Part shown: in pieces, positions 1 to 9,304 of the stretch
Position numbering within the stretch: position 1 is the first letter of the stretch
Layout: each line of letters begins with the position of its first letter
Origin: Streptomyces atratus
GTDB lineage: Bacteria; Actinomycetota; Actinomycetes; Streptomycetales; Streptomycetaceae
NCBI RefSeq assembly: GCF_900119365.1
Contig: NZ_FPJO01000001.1
Span: forward strand, 186,001-250,000
Reading direction: 5' to 3'
DNA length: 64,000 bases
Made by a program: the position numbers and the translations under genes
The notes under the pieces: model-generated
The model's input: only the letters and a program-made list of their open reading frames with translations
Databases searched by the model: none
Told to the model about the DNA's origin: nothing

Positions 1-1
1 C

Positions 2-1147
2 CGGATCGCCCGGGAGGTGACCGGCCGGATCAGCGTGCCCGGCTACCTGGACCTGCCCGGCGGCCCGCCCGGCTCCGTACTGCACCGCGGCCACGACGGC
101 CTGCCCCGGCGGCTCCCGGGGAGCAGCCAACTCGCCGAGTTCCGCTGCGAGATACCGCGCTCCGCCTTCCGTACCCCCTCGCACCCCGCGCTCTACGGGC
201 ACGGCCTCCTCGGCCGCCGCTCCGAGGTCGGCGCGGGCAACGTCAAGGCGATGGCGGCGGAGCACAACTTCACGTTCTGCGCGACGGACTGGATCGGGAT
301 GGCCGAGGAGGACGTCCCCGTGGTACTCGGGGCGCTCGCCGACCCGAACCTCTTCCCCGCCGTTCCCGAACGCAGCGAGCAGGGCATGCTGAACGCACTC
401 TTCCTCGCCCGCGCCCTGATCCACGCCGACGGACTGACCACCGACGCGGCCTTCCGCGACGCGGACGGCCGGCTGCTCCTCGACCTCCGGCACGGCATCG
501 GGTACGACGGGAACAGCCAGGGCGGAATCCTCGGCGGCGCCCTGGTCGCCGCCTCGCCCGACATCCGGCGCGGGGTCCTCGGAGTCACCGGCATGAACTA
601 CGGCCTGCTCCTCAACCGCAGCGTCGACTTCGCACCGTTCCAGCAGGTCCTGGACCTCTCCTACCCGGACAAGCTGCGCCAGCAGATCGTCCTCCAGCTG
701 TTCCAGATGGTGTGGGACCGCGGCGAGACCAACGCGTACGCGAACCACCTCACCGACCGCCATCAGGTACTGATGCACATCGCGTACGGGGACCACCAGG
801 TCGCCAACGCGGCGGCCGACGTGGAGGCGCGCACCATCGGCGCCCGGCTGATCACCCCGGTGCTCGCGCCGGGCCGCAGCCCGGACACCGTCCCGTACTG
901 GGGCATCAGAACCGTCGCGTCCGGCCGACTGCCGTACCGGGGCTCCGCGATGACGGTGTGGGACAGCGGCACGCCCACCCCGCCGCTCACCAACACCCCG
1001 CCCGCCGGGCCGGTCTACGGCCACGACCCGCACTCGGACCCCCGCAATTCGCCGGCCGCCCGTCAGCAGAAGGCCACCTTCCTGACCACCGGCCGTGTCA
1101 TCAATGTCTGCGGCAACACGCCGTGCACCGCCGCCCCCACCTCCTGA
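2..1147 (+). CDS. Secreted alpha/beta-hydrolase-like protein, 3' part only
   Basis: The reading frame is open to the left edge, so this is the C-terminal 381 residues of a longer protein. I recognise no close family. The segment G-Y-D-G-N-S-Q-G-G contains a GxSxG nucleophile elbow (G-N-S-Q-G) typical of alpha/beta-hydrolases, followed by a small-residue helix, so an esterase, lipase or peptidase-like fold is likely. The last residues hold two cysteines (VCGNTPC) that could form a disulfide, which fits an exported protein. It ends 41 bases before a secreted phosphatase on the same strand and may be co-transcribed with it. The fold call rests on one motif; the substrate is unknown. Confidence 0.55.
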   Translation, partial: RIAREVTGRISVPGYLDLPGGPPGSVLHRGHDGLPRRLPGSSQLAEFRCEIPRSAFRTPSHPALYGHGLLGRRSEVGAGNVKAMAAEHNFTFCATDWIGMAEEDVPVVLGALADPNLFPAVPERSEQGMLNALFLARALIHADGLTTDAAFRDADGRLLLDLRHGIGYDGNSQGGILGGALVAASPDIRRGVLGVTGMNYGLLLNRSVDFAPFQQVLDLSYPDKLRQQIVLQLFQMVWDRGETNAYANHLTDRHQVLMHIAYGDHQVANAAADVEARTIGARLITPVLAPGRSPDTVPYWGIRTVASGRLPYRGSAMTVWDSGTPTPPLTNTPPAGPVYGHDPHSDPRNSPAARQQKATFLTTGRVINVCGNTPCTAAPTS

Positions 1148-1188
1148 CACCCCCCACCACCCCGACAGGGATGCAGACAAGGAGCACC

Positions 1189-2286
1189 ATGCGCACGCAC
1201 CGCATCACCCAGGCAGCCGTCGCGGCCGTCCTGCTCGCCGGTACGGTCCTCGTCCCGCCCGCCCTCGCCGCCACTCCCGCCGGCGCGCCCGCAGCGAGCG
1301 CCGAAGCCGGTGCGCGGGCCGCCGCCGTGCCGTTCACCGCGGCCACCGCCAAGCGCGCCGCCGACGGCGGCTACACGCTCTCCTGGTCCTCCGCCGCCGG
1401 TTCGGTGTCCGTCACCGCCGTGACCTCCCCCGACGCCACCACCGGCACCCCGGTGGGCACCGCCCCCGGCACCGGTTCGCTGACCGTCCCGGCCGGAACC
1501 CTCGCCGAAGCGGGACGCTGGTACTTCCGGCTGGTGCCGGACAGCGGTTCGCCGCTCGTCGTCGCCGAACGCTCGCTCGGGATCGAGTCCGCCCGCAACT
1601 TCCGGGACATCGGCGGCTACCGCACCACCGACGGGCGCTGGGTGCGCCCGGGTCTGGTCTACCGCTCCAACAAGATCAACAGCCTCACCGACGCCGAGCA
1701 GCAGCGCCTGCTCTCCCAGCGACTCACCCTCGACGTGGACCTGCGCAACGCGGTGGAGCGGCACGACGCCCCGGACCGGCTGCCCGCCGGTGTGAAGTAC
1801 CAGGTCGCCGATGTGGTGTCGCTCAGCCACGGCCTCCGCTTCCACGACTCGGCGCTGATGACACTGGCCGAGGCCATCGCGGCCGGGCTGTTCTCCGGCT
1901 CGTCCGACCTCGGCCAGTCCATCGGCTACCCGTTCATGGTCAACTTCGTGGGCGCCGACTACGCCTTCCGCGACCTGCTCACGGCCGTCGCGACGAACGA
2001 CTCCGGCGCGACGGTCTTCCACTGCAGCTCGGGCAAGGACCGCACCGGCTGGAGCACGGCCGTGCTGCTCACCCTGCTCGGCGTCCCGCGCGAGACCGTC
2101 GAGGCGGACTTCCTCGCCAGCAACGACTACCTGGGCAACCCGAAGGCCGTCGAACTGAGCTGGCTGCGCGCGGCGTTCGACGAGGTGGACCACCTGTACG
2201 GCGACTTCGACACCTACGTACGCGAGGGCCTGAAGCTCGACGACGTGACGGTGGCCGCCCTGCGCAACAAGCTGCTGACGGACTGA
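1189..2286 (+). CDS. Secreted tyrosine-protein phosphatase
   Basis: This 365-residue protein has the signature of the Y_phosphatase3 (PF13350) family of protein tyrosine or dual-specificity phosphatases, which hydrolyse phosphoesters through a cysteine nucleophile. The catalytic P-loop H-C-S-S-G-K-D-R-T-G places the nucleophile at Cys279 and the phosphate-binding Arg at 285. The family's N-terminal signature ARNFRDIGGY is also present. A signal peptide (MRTHR, hydrophobic stretch, then PALAA) and an Ala-rich beta-type segment precede the catalytic part, so it should act outside the membrane. The ATG at 1189 is preferred over the one at 1171 because AGGAG sits just upstream. It ends in a strong hairpin facing the convergent next gene. 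Confidence 0.85.
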   Translation: MRTHRITQAAVAAVLLAGTVLVPPALAATPAGAPAASAEAGARAAAVPFTAATAKRAADGGYTLSWSSAAGSVSVTAVTSPDATTGTPVGTAPGTGSLTVPAGTLAEAGRWYFRLVPDSGSPLVVAERSLGIESARNFRDIGGYRTTDGRWVRPGLVYRSNKINSLTDAEQQRLLSQRLTLDVDLRNAVERHDAPDRLPAGVKYQVADVVSLSHGLRFHDSALMTLAEAIAAGLFSGSSDLGQSIGYPFMVNFVGADYAFRDLLTAVATNDSGATVFHCSSGKDRTGWSTAVLLTLLGVPRETVEADFLASNDYLGNPKAVELSWLRAAFDEVDHLYGDFDTYVREGLKLDDVTVAALRNKLLTD

Positions 2287-2320
2287 CGCTCCGTCAACAC
2301 CCGGTGTACTGACCAGTGGT

Positions 2321-2345
2321 GCCCCCGCCGCTCACCGGCGGGGGC
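2321..2345. terminator. Bidirectional terminator hairpin
   Basis: A perfect 10-bp GC stem (2321-2330 with 2336-2345) with a 5-base loop lies between the phosphatase and the convergent ADP-ribosylglycohydrolase gene. No T-tract follows, as is common in Streptomyces. Confidence 0.7.
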
Positions 2346-2351
2346 CCGCCG

Positions 2352-3479
2352 TCAGTACGCCGGGTAGCGGTCGGCCGGCCAGGCGACCGCGTGCTCGAAC
2401 TCCACGCACAGATCGTCGGCCAGCTCGGTGATCACACCCCGGCCCTCGGTCGACACCAGCCAGGCCGGCGGAAGGTGTACGTCCCCGTGGCGCGCGCCGA
2501 GCAGGTTGCCGCAGATCGCACCCGTGGAGTCGCTGTCGCCCGAGTGGTTGACCGAGAGCAGCAGCGCCCCGGCCACCTGATCGGCGCGGGGCAGCACGAG
2601 GGCGCTGTACACGGCGATGGCGAGGGCCTCCTCGGCGACCCAGCCGGCGCCCAGCGTCTCCACCTTCTCGCCGGTCGGCGCGCCCTGCGCGGCCAGGTCG
2701 ACGGCGGCACGCAGCGCCGCCGACGTCTCCTCGTGCCCCGGGTGGCGGCGCAGCAGCTCCATGGCCCGCAGTACGGCGCCCTCCGTCGAGTCGCCCTCCA
2801 GGAGGTGCGTGACGATCGCGGCGAAGGCCCCGGCGGCGTACGCACCGGTGGGGTGGCCGTGGGTGATCTGCGCGCACCAGTAGGCGAGCCGGAAGGCCGC
2901 CTCGGCGTCCTGGCCCACCAGTCCGAAGGGTGCGGACCGCATCACCGTGCCACATCCCTTGGACCCGGTGTTGACGGGTCCGGGCTCACCGAGCCTGCCC
3001 TTCGGCTCGGGGACGTGGCCGGTCGCGAGCCCGGTCAGGCAGGCGTTGCCGGGGGCGCGGCGCGCGTAGAGCCAGGGCTGCTGCCTGAGCCGACCGGTAC
3101 GCACCGGGCTGTCGCCGCCGCGGGCCGGCGGTGCGGGGTGGTTCTGGGTGTCCAGCCAGCGCAGATAGGCGTTCCGTACGATCCGGGTCTCGGCGCCGCC
3201 GTCCTCGGTGCCGCCCTTCGGCATCGCCCGGGAATGGGCCCTGATCAGCCCTTCGGCGGTGAACAGGGTCATCTGCGTGTCGTCCGTGACCCGCCCGACG
3301 ACGCCCTCGTCGTCCGGGAGCAGCCCCTGTACGCCGTACTCACCGTGCGCGCGGCGGATACCGGCCAGGGACAGGAACTCCACCGGATTGCCCAGCGCGT
3401 CCCCGATCGCCCCGCCCAGCAGACAGCCCCGGACCCTCGCCCTGCGGCCTGTGCGGTCCTCCCACGATGTGCCGTTCAC
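2352..3479 (-). CDS. ADP-ribosylglycohydrolase family protein
   Basis: About 375 residues of the DraG/ARH fold (PF03747), dinuclear-magnesium enzymes that remove ADP-ribose from proteins or small molecules. The family motifs are visible: RGCLLGGAIGDALG near residues 17-30, the metal-binding TDDTQM at about 65-70, and SGDSDSTGAICGN near the C-terminus, whose Asp and Thr residues complete the metal site. No signal peptide is seen, so it should be cytoplasmic. I chose the GTG at 3479 because GGGGAG lies at a good distance before it; an ATG at 3494 in the same frame is the alternative. It stands divergent from a small membrane protein gene. The target of the hydrolase cannot be told from the sequence. 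Confidence 0.85.
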   Translation of the reverse strand: MNGTSWEDRTGRRARVRGCLLGGAIGDALGNPVEFLSLAGIRRAHGEYGVQGLLPDDEGVVGRVTDDTQMTLFTAEGLIRAHSRAMPKGGTEDGGAETRIVRNAYLRWLDTQNHPAPPARGGDSPVRTGRLRQQPWLYARRAPGNACLTGLATGHVPEPKGRLGEPGPVNTGSKGCGTVMRSAPFGLVGQDAEAAFRLAYWCAQITHGHPTGAYAAGAFAAIVTHLLEGDSTEGAVLRAMELLRRHPGHEETSAALRAAVDLAAQGAPTGEKVETLGAGWVAEEALAIAVYSALVLPRADQVAGALLLSVNHSGDSDSTGAICGNLLGARHGDVHLPPAWLVSTEGRGVITELADDLCVEFEHAVAWPADRYPAY

Positions 3480-3561
3480 GCACGCTCTCCCCATCCGGTG
3501 TGTCGACAGGTCGTCCCAAAAAAGCCGTCGTGGGTCCATCCTGGTAGGAGAGGCGATCGCC

Positions 3562-3840
3562 ATGCGTACCGGCAATGAACCGACGACTGCCCGCAGTCCA
3601 CTGCGGCTGCGGCTCTGGCTGAGTCTATGGGGGCTGGTCTGGGCCGTCTTCGGCCTGGCCGCCTTCACGATGACCGGCCGGCCGGGCTGGGCCGCCGCCT
3701 GCGGCCTGCTGCTCCTACTGGTCCTCGTGGACCTGACAGTGATCGTCCACCACATCCACCAGGGCCCGCACTACCAGCCCGGCCGCGATGTCCCGCCGTA
3801 CGAACCCGACCACGGCGGGCGCGGCAGGTACAGGCACTGA
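3562..3840 (+). CDS. Small two-helix membrane protein
   Basis: A 92-residue protein of unknown function. It has a basic N-terminus (RSPLRLRLWLSLWG), two adjacent hydrophobic segments at about residues 15-37 and 45-62, and a hydrophilic, His- and Pro-rich tail. The layout suggests a hairpin in the cytoplasmic membrane. GGAGAGG stands ahead of the ATG at 3562. It is divergent from the ADP-ribosylglycohydrolase and convergent with a TPR gene. I do not recognise a named family. Confidence 0.7.
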   Translation: MRTGNEPTTARSPLRLRLWLSLWGLVWAVFGLAAFTMTGRPGWAAACGLLLLLVLVDLTVIVHHIHQGPHYQPGRDVPPYEPDHGGRGRYRH

Positions 3841-3846
3841 ACCGGG

Positions 3847-3870
3847 CCGGGCGGGCGCGTACCCGCCCGG
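3847..3870. terminator. Bidirectional terminator hairpin
   Basis: A 9-bp perfect GC stem (3847-3855 with 3862-3870) and 6-base loop sits in the 40 bases between two convergent genes. Confidence 0.6.
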
Positions 3871-3880
3871 CGCCGTTGCC

Positions 3881-4249
3881 TCAGTCCTGGGCCGGGAAGC
3901 GGGCCGCCCGCAGATACTCCGGGTTCGGGTCGAGCGCGGCGGCCAGCCGGAAGTGGCGGGCGGCCCGGTCGGTGCGGCCGGAGCGCTCGAAGGTGCGGGC
4001 CAGCGCGAAGTGCGCGAAGGCGTTGTCCGGTTCGCGTTCCAGGACGAGTTCGAATTCGAGCTCGGCGGGGCGCAGCTGGGCGGCGGCGAAGAACGCACGG
4101 GCGCGCAGCAGCCGGGCCGCGGTGCTCTCCGGATGGGCCGCGATCACCGAATCCAGCAGCTTCACCGCGCCACGGGGGTCGCGCGCCGCCAGCAGGTGTT
4201 CGGCCGCGCGGAAGTCGATGACGTCGGTCTCCGGGGTCCTCTCGGGCAC
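3881..4249 (-). CDS. Tetratricopeptide-repeat protein
   Basis: A 122-residue protein made of about three TPR-like helical hairpins. Typical TPR spacing of small and aromatic residues is visible in AARDPRGAVKLLDSVIAAHP, PAELEFELVLEREPDN and ALARTFERSGRTDRAARHFRLAAALDP. Such proteins are scaffolds for protein contacts and show no catalytic residues. No signal peptide or membrane segment is seen. It lies downstream of coaE on the same strand, with an 88-base gap, so it may be part of the same transcript. Partner unknown. Confidence 0.8.
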   Translation of the reverse strand: MPERTPETDVIDFRAAEHLLAARDPRGAVKLLDSVIAAHPESTAARLLRARAFFAAAQLRPAELEFELVLEREPDNAFAHFALARTFERSGRTDRAARHFRLAAALDPNPEYLRAARFPAQD

Positions 4250-4337
4250 GGTTTCGTCCTTCCCTTCGTCACCGGGTTCACAACGTCCGGCCGGGGGCCG
4301 GTATTCCGCGGCGGGGCCGGCGGACCGGCTGCCCGGG

Positions 4338-4940
4338 TCAGCCGGCCGCGGCCCGCTCGGTCAGCTCCGCCCAGACCTTGCGGACCTGCGGCTCCAGGTC
4401 CTCCAGCGGCCCGTCGTTGTCGATGATCAGATCGGCCACGGCCCGGCGCTGCTCCCGGGTGGCCTGGGCGGCCATCCGGGCGCGGGCCTCGGACTCGGTC
4501 ATGCCGCGCAGCCGTACCAGCCGGTCGAGCTGGGTCTCAGCGCTCGCGTCCACGACGACGACCAGGTCGTAGAGCGGCGCCAGGCCGTTCTCGGTGAGGA
4601 GGGGTACGTCGTGGACGACGACCGAGTCCGGCCCCGCGGCCCGCTCCAGCTCGGCGGAACGGGCGCCGACCAGCGGGTGGACGATCGCGTTGAGTGCGGC
4701 GAGCCGGTCGGCATCGGAGAAGACGACCGAGCCGAGCTTCGGCCGGTCCAGGGTGCCGTCCGCGGTGAGGACATCGGCGCCGAACTCTTCGACGACGGCC
4801 GCGAGCCCGGGTGTCCCCGGCTCGACGACCTCACGGGCGATCCGGTCCGCGTCGATCAGCACGGCTCCGTATCCGACGAACAGCCGTGACACTTCACTCT
4901 TGCCGGCGCCGATCCCACCGGTCAGGCCCACTTTCAGCAT
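4338..4940 (-). CDS. coaE: Dephospho-CoA kinase
   Basis: The enzyme phosphorylates the 3'-hydroxyl of dephospho-CoA, the last step of coenzyme A synthesis. At 200 residues it has the usual length. The Walker A loop GGIGAGKS is at residues 8-15, followed by the family features [13 protein letters not shown] and [12 protein letters not shown], and by the lid segment with the conserved arginines ([20 protein letters not shown]). The ATG at 4940 gives the canonical [15 protein letters not shown] start. It lies upstream of the TPR gene and downstream of the PAC2 gene, all on the minus strand. Confidence 0.95.
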   Translation of the reverse strand: MLKVGLTGGIGAGKSEVSRLFVGYGAVLIDADRIAREVVEPGTPGLAAVVEEFGADVLTADGTLDRPKLGSVVFSDADRLAALNAIVHPLVGARSAELERAAGPDSVVVHDVPLLTENGLAPLYDLVVVVDASAETQLDRLVRLRGMTESEARARMAAQATREQRRAVADLIIDNDGPLEDLEPQVRKVWAELTERAAAG

Positions 4941-4979
4941 GACCGGCAGCCTAGTACGCGCAGGGAGCGGCGGGTGGGG

Positions 4980-5918
4980 TCAGGCGTCCCCCTCGCGCTC
5001 CGCGAGGAACCGCTCGAATTCGAGGCCGATCTCGTCGGCGGACGGCAGGTCCACCGGCTCGGCCACCAGATTGCCGCGGGTCTCGGATCCGGCGACCGCA
5101 TCGTACTGGTGCTCAAGGCCCTCGACGAGCGAGACGAGCTCCTCGTCACCCTGGTCGATCTGCCGGTCGATCTCGGTCTGGGTGCGGTGCGCCTCCGTGC
5201 GCAGCGCATGGGCGACGGTCGGCAGGACCAGGCCGGTCGCGGCCGTGATCGACTCCAGCGCGGTGAGCGCCGCGTCCGGGTACGCGGAGCGGGCGACGTA
5301 GTGCGGCACATGGGCGGCGACACCGAGGACGTCATGTCCGGCCTCCATCAGCCGGTACTCCACCAGGGCTTCCGCGGAGCCGGGCACCTGCGCCTCGTCG
5401 AAGGGGCTGCGGTGGCCGGGCATGAGGTCCGTGCGGTTGCCGTGCGGGGTGATGCCGACGGGGCGGGTGTGCGGGACACCCATCGGGATGCCGTGGAAAT
5501 TCACCGCGAGGCGGACGCCGAGGCGCTCGACGATCTGCTCGACGGCGGCGGCGAAGCGCTCCCACTCCACATCGGGCTCGGGCCCGGACAGCAGCAGGAA
5601 GGGCGCACCGGTGGCGTCCTGCACGACCCGGACGTCGAGCGTCGGGGTCTCGTAGGCGGCCCAGCGGTCGCGCCGGAAGGTCAGCAGCGGGCGCCGTGCG
5701 CGGTAGTCGACGAGACGGTCGTGGTCGAAGCTGGCCACGACCTGGTGCGGCAGCGTTTCGAGCAGGCCGTCCACGATCTGCTCGCCGGTCTCGCCCGCGT
5801 CGATGTATCCGTCGAAGTGGTAGAGCATGACCAGGCCGGCCGACTCCTGGGCGAGCGCCATGTCGACGACGGCCAGGCCCTTCGGCTCCCATTCGTACAA
5901 ACTCTGCGGATCAGGCAC
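4980..5918 (-). CDS. PAC2 family protein
   Basis: A 312-residue actinobacterial member of the PAC2 family (PF09754), related to archaeal and eukaryotic proteasome assembly chaperones. Diagnostic stretches are [24 protein letters not shown], the [21 protein letters not shown] region and the [20 protein letters not shown] segment. Streptomyces has a 20S proteasome, so a role in proteasome assembly is possible but unproven for this family in bacteria. The GTG at 5918 is chosen because GAGGAGG precedes it; an upstream in-frame start lacks such a site. The end of the protein is acidic with a coiled-coil-like helix. Confidence 0.85.
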   Translation of the reverse strand: MPDPQSLYEWEPKGLAVVDMALAQESAGLVMLYHFDGYIDAGETGEQIVDGLLETLPHQVVASFDHDRLVDYRARRPLLTFRRDRWAAYETPTLDVRVVQDATGAPFLLLSGPEPDVEWERFAAAVEQIVERLGVRLAVNFHGIPMGVPHTRPVGITPHGNRTDLMPGHRSPFDEAQVPGSAEALVEYRLMEAGHDVLGVAAHVPHYVARSAYPDAALTALESITAATGLVLPTVAHALRTEAHRTQTEIDRQIDQGDEELVSLVEGLEHQYDAVAGSETRGNLVAEPVDLPSADEIGLEFERFLAEREGDA

Positions 5919-6104
5919 GGTTACCGCTCCTCCTCGTGTTCCTGGAGAAGAACGTCCGGCAGGGCACACGCATTCCCGGACTGTGCCCTTCCACCCGCCG
6001 GTTCATGCCGGAACGAGTGCGAGAACCCGGTACTTGTCGACAGCGGCGGACGACCGCCCGCCTGCCGGAGACACCGGCATCGGCGCCAAGGGCACGGGCG
6101 TTGA

Positions 6105-6122
6105 TGTTCACGTCGGTGAACA
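6105..6122. promoter_or_regulatory. Perfect 7-bp inverted repeat, possible operator
   Basis: TGTTCAC-gtcg-GTGAACA is a perfect dyad with a 4-base spacer. It sits about 180 bases before the putative promoter of the beta-helix gene and about 190 bases before the PAC2 start. The symmetry suits a dimeric repressor or activator, but the binding protein is unknown. Confidence 0.4.
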
Positions 6123-6283
6123 CCCTTACGCAAAAGTCGAGTTCACGGCAGGTCAGGGACGCCGAGATCCTCGCCGGGGGCGTCACGGGGCGCCGGATCC
6201 CCAAGTACCCCACAAGCGTTCCCCCGTTCACCAGCCCGCCATTCCCGTCCCTCATCCCCGCCTCGCGGGCAATGGTCCAGACA

Positions 6284-6312
6284 TTGACACGGCCGCACCT
6301 CGTCCCTACCGT
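6284..6312 (+). promoter_or_regulatory. HrdB-type promoter for the beta-helix gene
   Basis: TTGACA (6284-6289), 17 bases, then TACCGT (6307-6312), which fits the primary sigma factor consensus. It would give a leader of about 70 bases before the ATG at 6391. Confidence 0.55.
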
Positions 6313-6390
6313 CACTGGGCAGCACGTTCAGAGACTCGCCCCACATTCACGTACGAGAACCTCGAACACCTTCGACGGGAAGGCACCCCC

Positions 6391-7353
6391 ATGCGCACCC
6401 GCACGCTGCTCCCCGCCCTGCTGGCCACCGCGCTCGCCACCGGCGGCCCCGCCCTCGCCTCCGCCACCACGGCGGGTGCGGCCACGGTCATCGATGTGAG
6501 CACCGCCGCCCAGCTCAAGTCCGCCCTCACCACCGCGGCCCCCGGCGACACGATCCGGCTCGCCGAAGGCACCTACACCGGCAACTTCAAGGCGACCGTC
6601 CCCGGCACCGCCTCCGCCCGGATCACCCTCACCGGCTCCGCCAGGGCGGTCCTCACGGCCGGCGGGGGCTATGGACTGCACCTCGACGGCGCCTCCTACT
6701 GGACCGTCAAGGGCATCACTGTCACCGGCGGCCAGAAGGGCATCATGGCCGACACCGCCACCGGCGTCGTCATCGATTCGGTGACCGTGCACGATCTGGA
6801 CATGGAGGGCGTCCACTTCCGCAAGTCCAGCAAGGACGGCGTCATCAAGAACTCCCGGATCTACGACACCGGGCACGACGGCCGCGGCATGGGCGAGGGT
6901 GTCTACGTCGGCACGGCCGGCGATCTCTCCGACCGGAGCGACCGGGTCCAGATCCTGGGCAACACGATCGGTCCGGGGGTCGGCGGCGAGAACGTCGACA
7001 TCAAGGAAGGCACCACCGGGGCGAGGATCATCGGCAACACCTTCGACGGCAGCGGGCTGACCGGCGCCAACTACGACGACTCCTGGGTCGACGTGAAGGG
7101 CAACGACGTCCTGGTCGAGGGCAACAAGGGCTCCCGTACGACCAACAACGGCTACGAGACCCACACCCAGCAGAGCGGCTGGGGCTGCGGCGCCGTCTTC
7201 CGCGACAACACCTCGGACCTGACCGGCGCCAAGGGCGACAAGCAGATCGCGGTCAACGTCACCAACTACGGCGCGAACTGCCCGACCACCGTCCACAGCA
7301 GCAACACGGTGACCGGCGGCAAGGGCCTCACCAACATCGCCGTCACGCCGTAA
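6391..7353 (+). CDS. Secreted right-handed beta-helix protein (pectate-lyase-like)
   Basis: A 320-residue exported protein. Residues 1-31 form a signal peptide ending near AGAA. The rest shows the periodic short repeats of a right-handed parallel beta-helix: the IDVSTAAQLKSALTTAAPGDTIRLAEGTYTG opening typical of polysaccharide lyases, then rungs containing VKGITVTGGQKGI, VIDSVTVHDLDMEGVHF, GVIKNSRIYDTGHDG and VQILGNTIGPGV. Two late cysteines may form a disulfide. Such folds bind or cleave polymers such as pectate; I cannot identify lyase catalytic residues with certainty, so a binding or structural role is also possible. GGGAAGG precedes the ATG. A strong terminator follows. Confidence 0.8.
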   Translation: MRTRTLLPALLATALATGGPALASATTAGAATVIDVSTAAQLKSALTTAAPGDTIRLAEGTYTGNFKATVPGTASARITLTGSARAVLTAGGGYGLHLDGASYWTVKGITVTGGQKGIMADTATGVVIDSVTVHDLDMEGVHFRKSSKDGVIKNSRIYDTGHDGRGMGEGVYVGTAGDLSDRSDRVQILGNTIGPGVGGENVDIKEGTTGARIIGNTFDGSGLTGANYDDSWVDVKGNDVLVEGNKGSRTTNNGYETHTQQSGWGCGAVFRDNTSDLTGAKGDKQIAVNVTNYGANCPTTVHSSNTVTGGKGLTNIAVTP

Positions 7354-7370
7354 CCGCCCGGCGGAAACGA

Positions 7371-7408
7371 GTGAGGCCCGCTCCCCGAAGGGAGCGGGCC
7401 TCACTTTT
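7371..7408. terminator. Strong bidirectional terminator
   Basis: A perfect 15-bp stem (7371-7385 with 7390-7404), a CGAA tetraloop and then TTTT. It lies between the beta-helix gene and the convergent rpsA and can serve both. Confidence 0.85.
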
Positions 7409-7450
7409 CAGCTACTGCGGTCGATCATCGACCGGAGGGGGTGCAGAGCG

Positions 7451-8962
7451 TCAGCTCTGGCCGCCCGCCAGCTTCTCGCGCAGGGCAGCCAGGGCCTCGT
7501 CCGACGCCAGGGCGCCGGAGTTGTCCGCGGACTCCGAGGAGTACGAGCCGCCACCGCTGCCGCCGGAGGCAGCCGGGGCGCCACCGGCCGGGGCGGCAGC
7601 GCCCTCGGCAGCAGCGGCCTCGTCGGCCTCGCGGGACTTGATGACCTGGGCCTGGTGCTGCTCGAAGCGCTGCTGCGCCTCGGCGTACTGCGTCTCCCAC
7701 GCCTCGCGCTGGGTCTCGTAGCCCTCGAGCCAGTCGTTGGTCTCGGGGTCGAAGCCCTCGGGGTAGATGTAGTTGCCCTGGTCGTCGTAGGACGCGGCCA
7801 TGCCGTACAGGGTCGGGTCGAACTCGACCGAGGCCGGGTCGGCACCGAAGGACTCGTTGGCCTGCTTCAGCGAGAGGCTGATGCGACGACGCTCGAGGTC
7901 GATGTCGATGACCTTGACGAAGATCTCGTCGTTGACCTGGACGACCTGCTCCGGGATCTCCACGTGGCGCTCGGCCAGCTCGGAGATGTGGACCAGACCC
8001 TCGATGCCCTCGTCGACGCGCACGAACGCACCGAACGGAACGAGCTTGGTGACCTTACCGGGAACGACCTGCCCGATCTGGTGCGTGCGGGCGAACTGCT
8101 GCCACGGGTCTTCCTGCGTCGCCTTGAGCGACAGGGAGACGCGCTCGCGGTCCATGTCCACGTCGAGAACCTCGACGGTGACTTCCTGGCCGACCTCGAC
8201 AACCTCGGAGGGGTGGTCGATGTGCTTCCAGGAGAGCTCGGAGACGTGCACGAGACCGTCGACGCCGCCGAGGTCCACGAACGCACCGAAGTTGACGATC
8301 GAGGAAACGACGCCGGAGCGGACCTGGCCCTTCTGCAGGGTCGTGAGGAACGTCTGGCGGACCTCGCTCTGGGTCTGCTCCAGCCAGGCACGGCGGGACA
8401 GGACCACGTTGTTGCGGTTCTTGTCCAGCTCGATGATCTTGGCTTCGAGCTCCTTGCCCACGTAGGGCTGGAGGTCGCGGACGCGGCGCATCTCGACGAG
8501 GGAGGCCGGCAGGAAGCCACGGAGGCCGATGTCGAGGATGAGACCACCCTTGACGACCTCGATGACGGTACCGGTGACGATGCCGTCCTCTTCCTTGATC
8601 TTCTCGATCGTGCCCCAGGCACGCTCGTACTGAGCGCGCTTCTTGGACAGGATGAGGCGGCCTTCCTTGTCCTCCTTCTGGAGAACCAGGGCCTCGATCT
8701 CGTCGCCGACCTTGACGACCTCGTTCGGGTCGACGTCGTGCTTGATCGAAAGCTCGCGGGAAGGGATGACGCCTTCGGTCTTGTAACCGATGTCGAGCAG
8801 GACCTCGTCCCGGTCGACCTTCACGATGACGCCGTCGACGATGTCGCCGTCGTTGAAGTACTTGATCGTCTCGTCGATCGCGGCGAGGAAGGCTTCCTCG
8901 TTACCGATGTCGTTGACCGCTACCTGCGGGGTGGTGGCGGTGGTCTCGGTGCTGCTCGTCAT
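7451..8962 (-). CDS. rpsA: 30S ribosomal protein S1
   Basis: The 503-residue protein carries four S1 OB-fold RNA-binding repeats, at about residues 35-105, 122-188, 209-277 and 294-365, as in actinobacterial S1 (the E. coli protein has six). Each repeat shows the characteristic GxV and HxSELS pattern, for example VDGLVHVSELSWKHIDHPSEV and IEGLVHISELAERHVEIPEQV. It helps the 30S subunit hold mRNA and is essential. The C-terminal tail is Ala/Gly/Ser-rich and acidic, typical of the high-GC form. Upstream lies a clear promoter about 190 bases away, leaving a long leader that could carry autoregulation. Confidence 0.97.
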   Translation of the reverse strand: MTSSTETTATTPQVAVNDIGNEEAFLAAIDETIKYFNDGDIVDGVIVKVDRDEVLLDIGYKTEGVIPSRELSIKHDVDPNEVVKVGDEIEALVLQKEDKEGRLILSKKRAQYERAWGTIEKIKEEDGIVTGTVIEVVKGGLILDIGLRGFLPASLVEMRRVRDLQPYVGKELEAKIIELDKNRNNVVLSRRAWLEQTQSEVRQTFLTTLQKGQVRSGVVSSIVNFGAFVDLGGVDGLVHVSELSWKHIDHPSEVVEVGQEVTVEVLDVDMDRERVSLSLKATQEDPWQQFARTHQIGQVVPGKVTKLVPFGAFVRVDEGIEGLVHISELAERHVEIPEQVVQVNDEIFVKVIDIDLERRRISLSLKQANESFGADPASVEFDPTLYGMAASYDDQGNYIYPEGFDPETNDWLEGYETQREAWETQYAEAQQRFEQHQAQVIKSREADEAAAAEGAAAPAGGAPAASGGSGGGSYSSESADNSGALASDEALAALREKLAGGQS

Positions 8963-9160
8963 GTGGGAAAGGGCTCCGGTACGGACAGTGAGTCGTAGGT
9001 ACTGCTACGCCGGGAGCCCGTATCACCTCTGCAGAAGCCGGACAGCTCGGGAAGTGCCGATCCCGCCGGACGGGAGGCGCCTCGTGAACCGAGGGGACAT
9101 ACAACAGATGCGAGCGCGGCCTGCTAGGTCTGAGGCGCGCAGGCTCGCAGCGCAACTTGT

Positions 9161-9189
9161 AGCATACGGGGGCAGCCGGGCACGGTCAA
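9161..9189 (-). promoter_or_regulatory. rpsA promoter
   Basis: Read on the minus strand: TTGACC (9189-9184), a 17-base spacer, and TATGCT (9166-9161). This is a near-consensus HrdB promoter and predicts a leader of roughly 190 bases before the rpsA ATG. Confidence 0.75.
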
Positions 9190-9304
9190 TGCGCGAAGGC
9201 GCACACCGGGGGCGCAACGGCTCATATCCGGCGCAACTCGTGTTCCCCGAGGCCAGATCGGCCGCAGGAGACATTCCATGGGCACGGGAGCCGTACTCAC
9301 CAGG

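Larger units (their letters stand above)
5941..6390. other. 450-base intergenic region with promoter and dyad
   Basis: No gene is supported here; frames lack codon bias and ribosome sites. It separates the divergent PAC2 and beta-helix genes. Two signals stand out: a perfect inverted repeat at 6105-6122 and a promoter-like pair at 6284-6312, both described separately. Confidence 0.6.
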
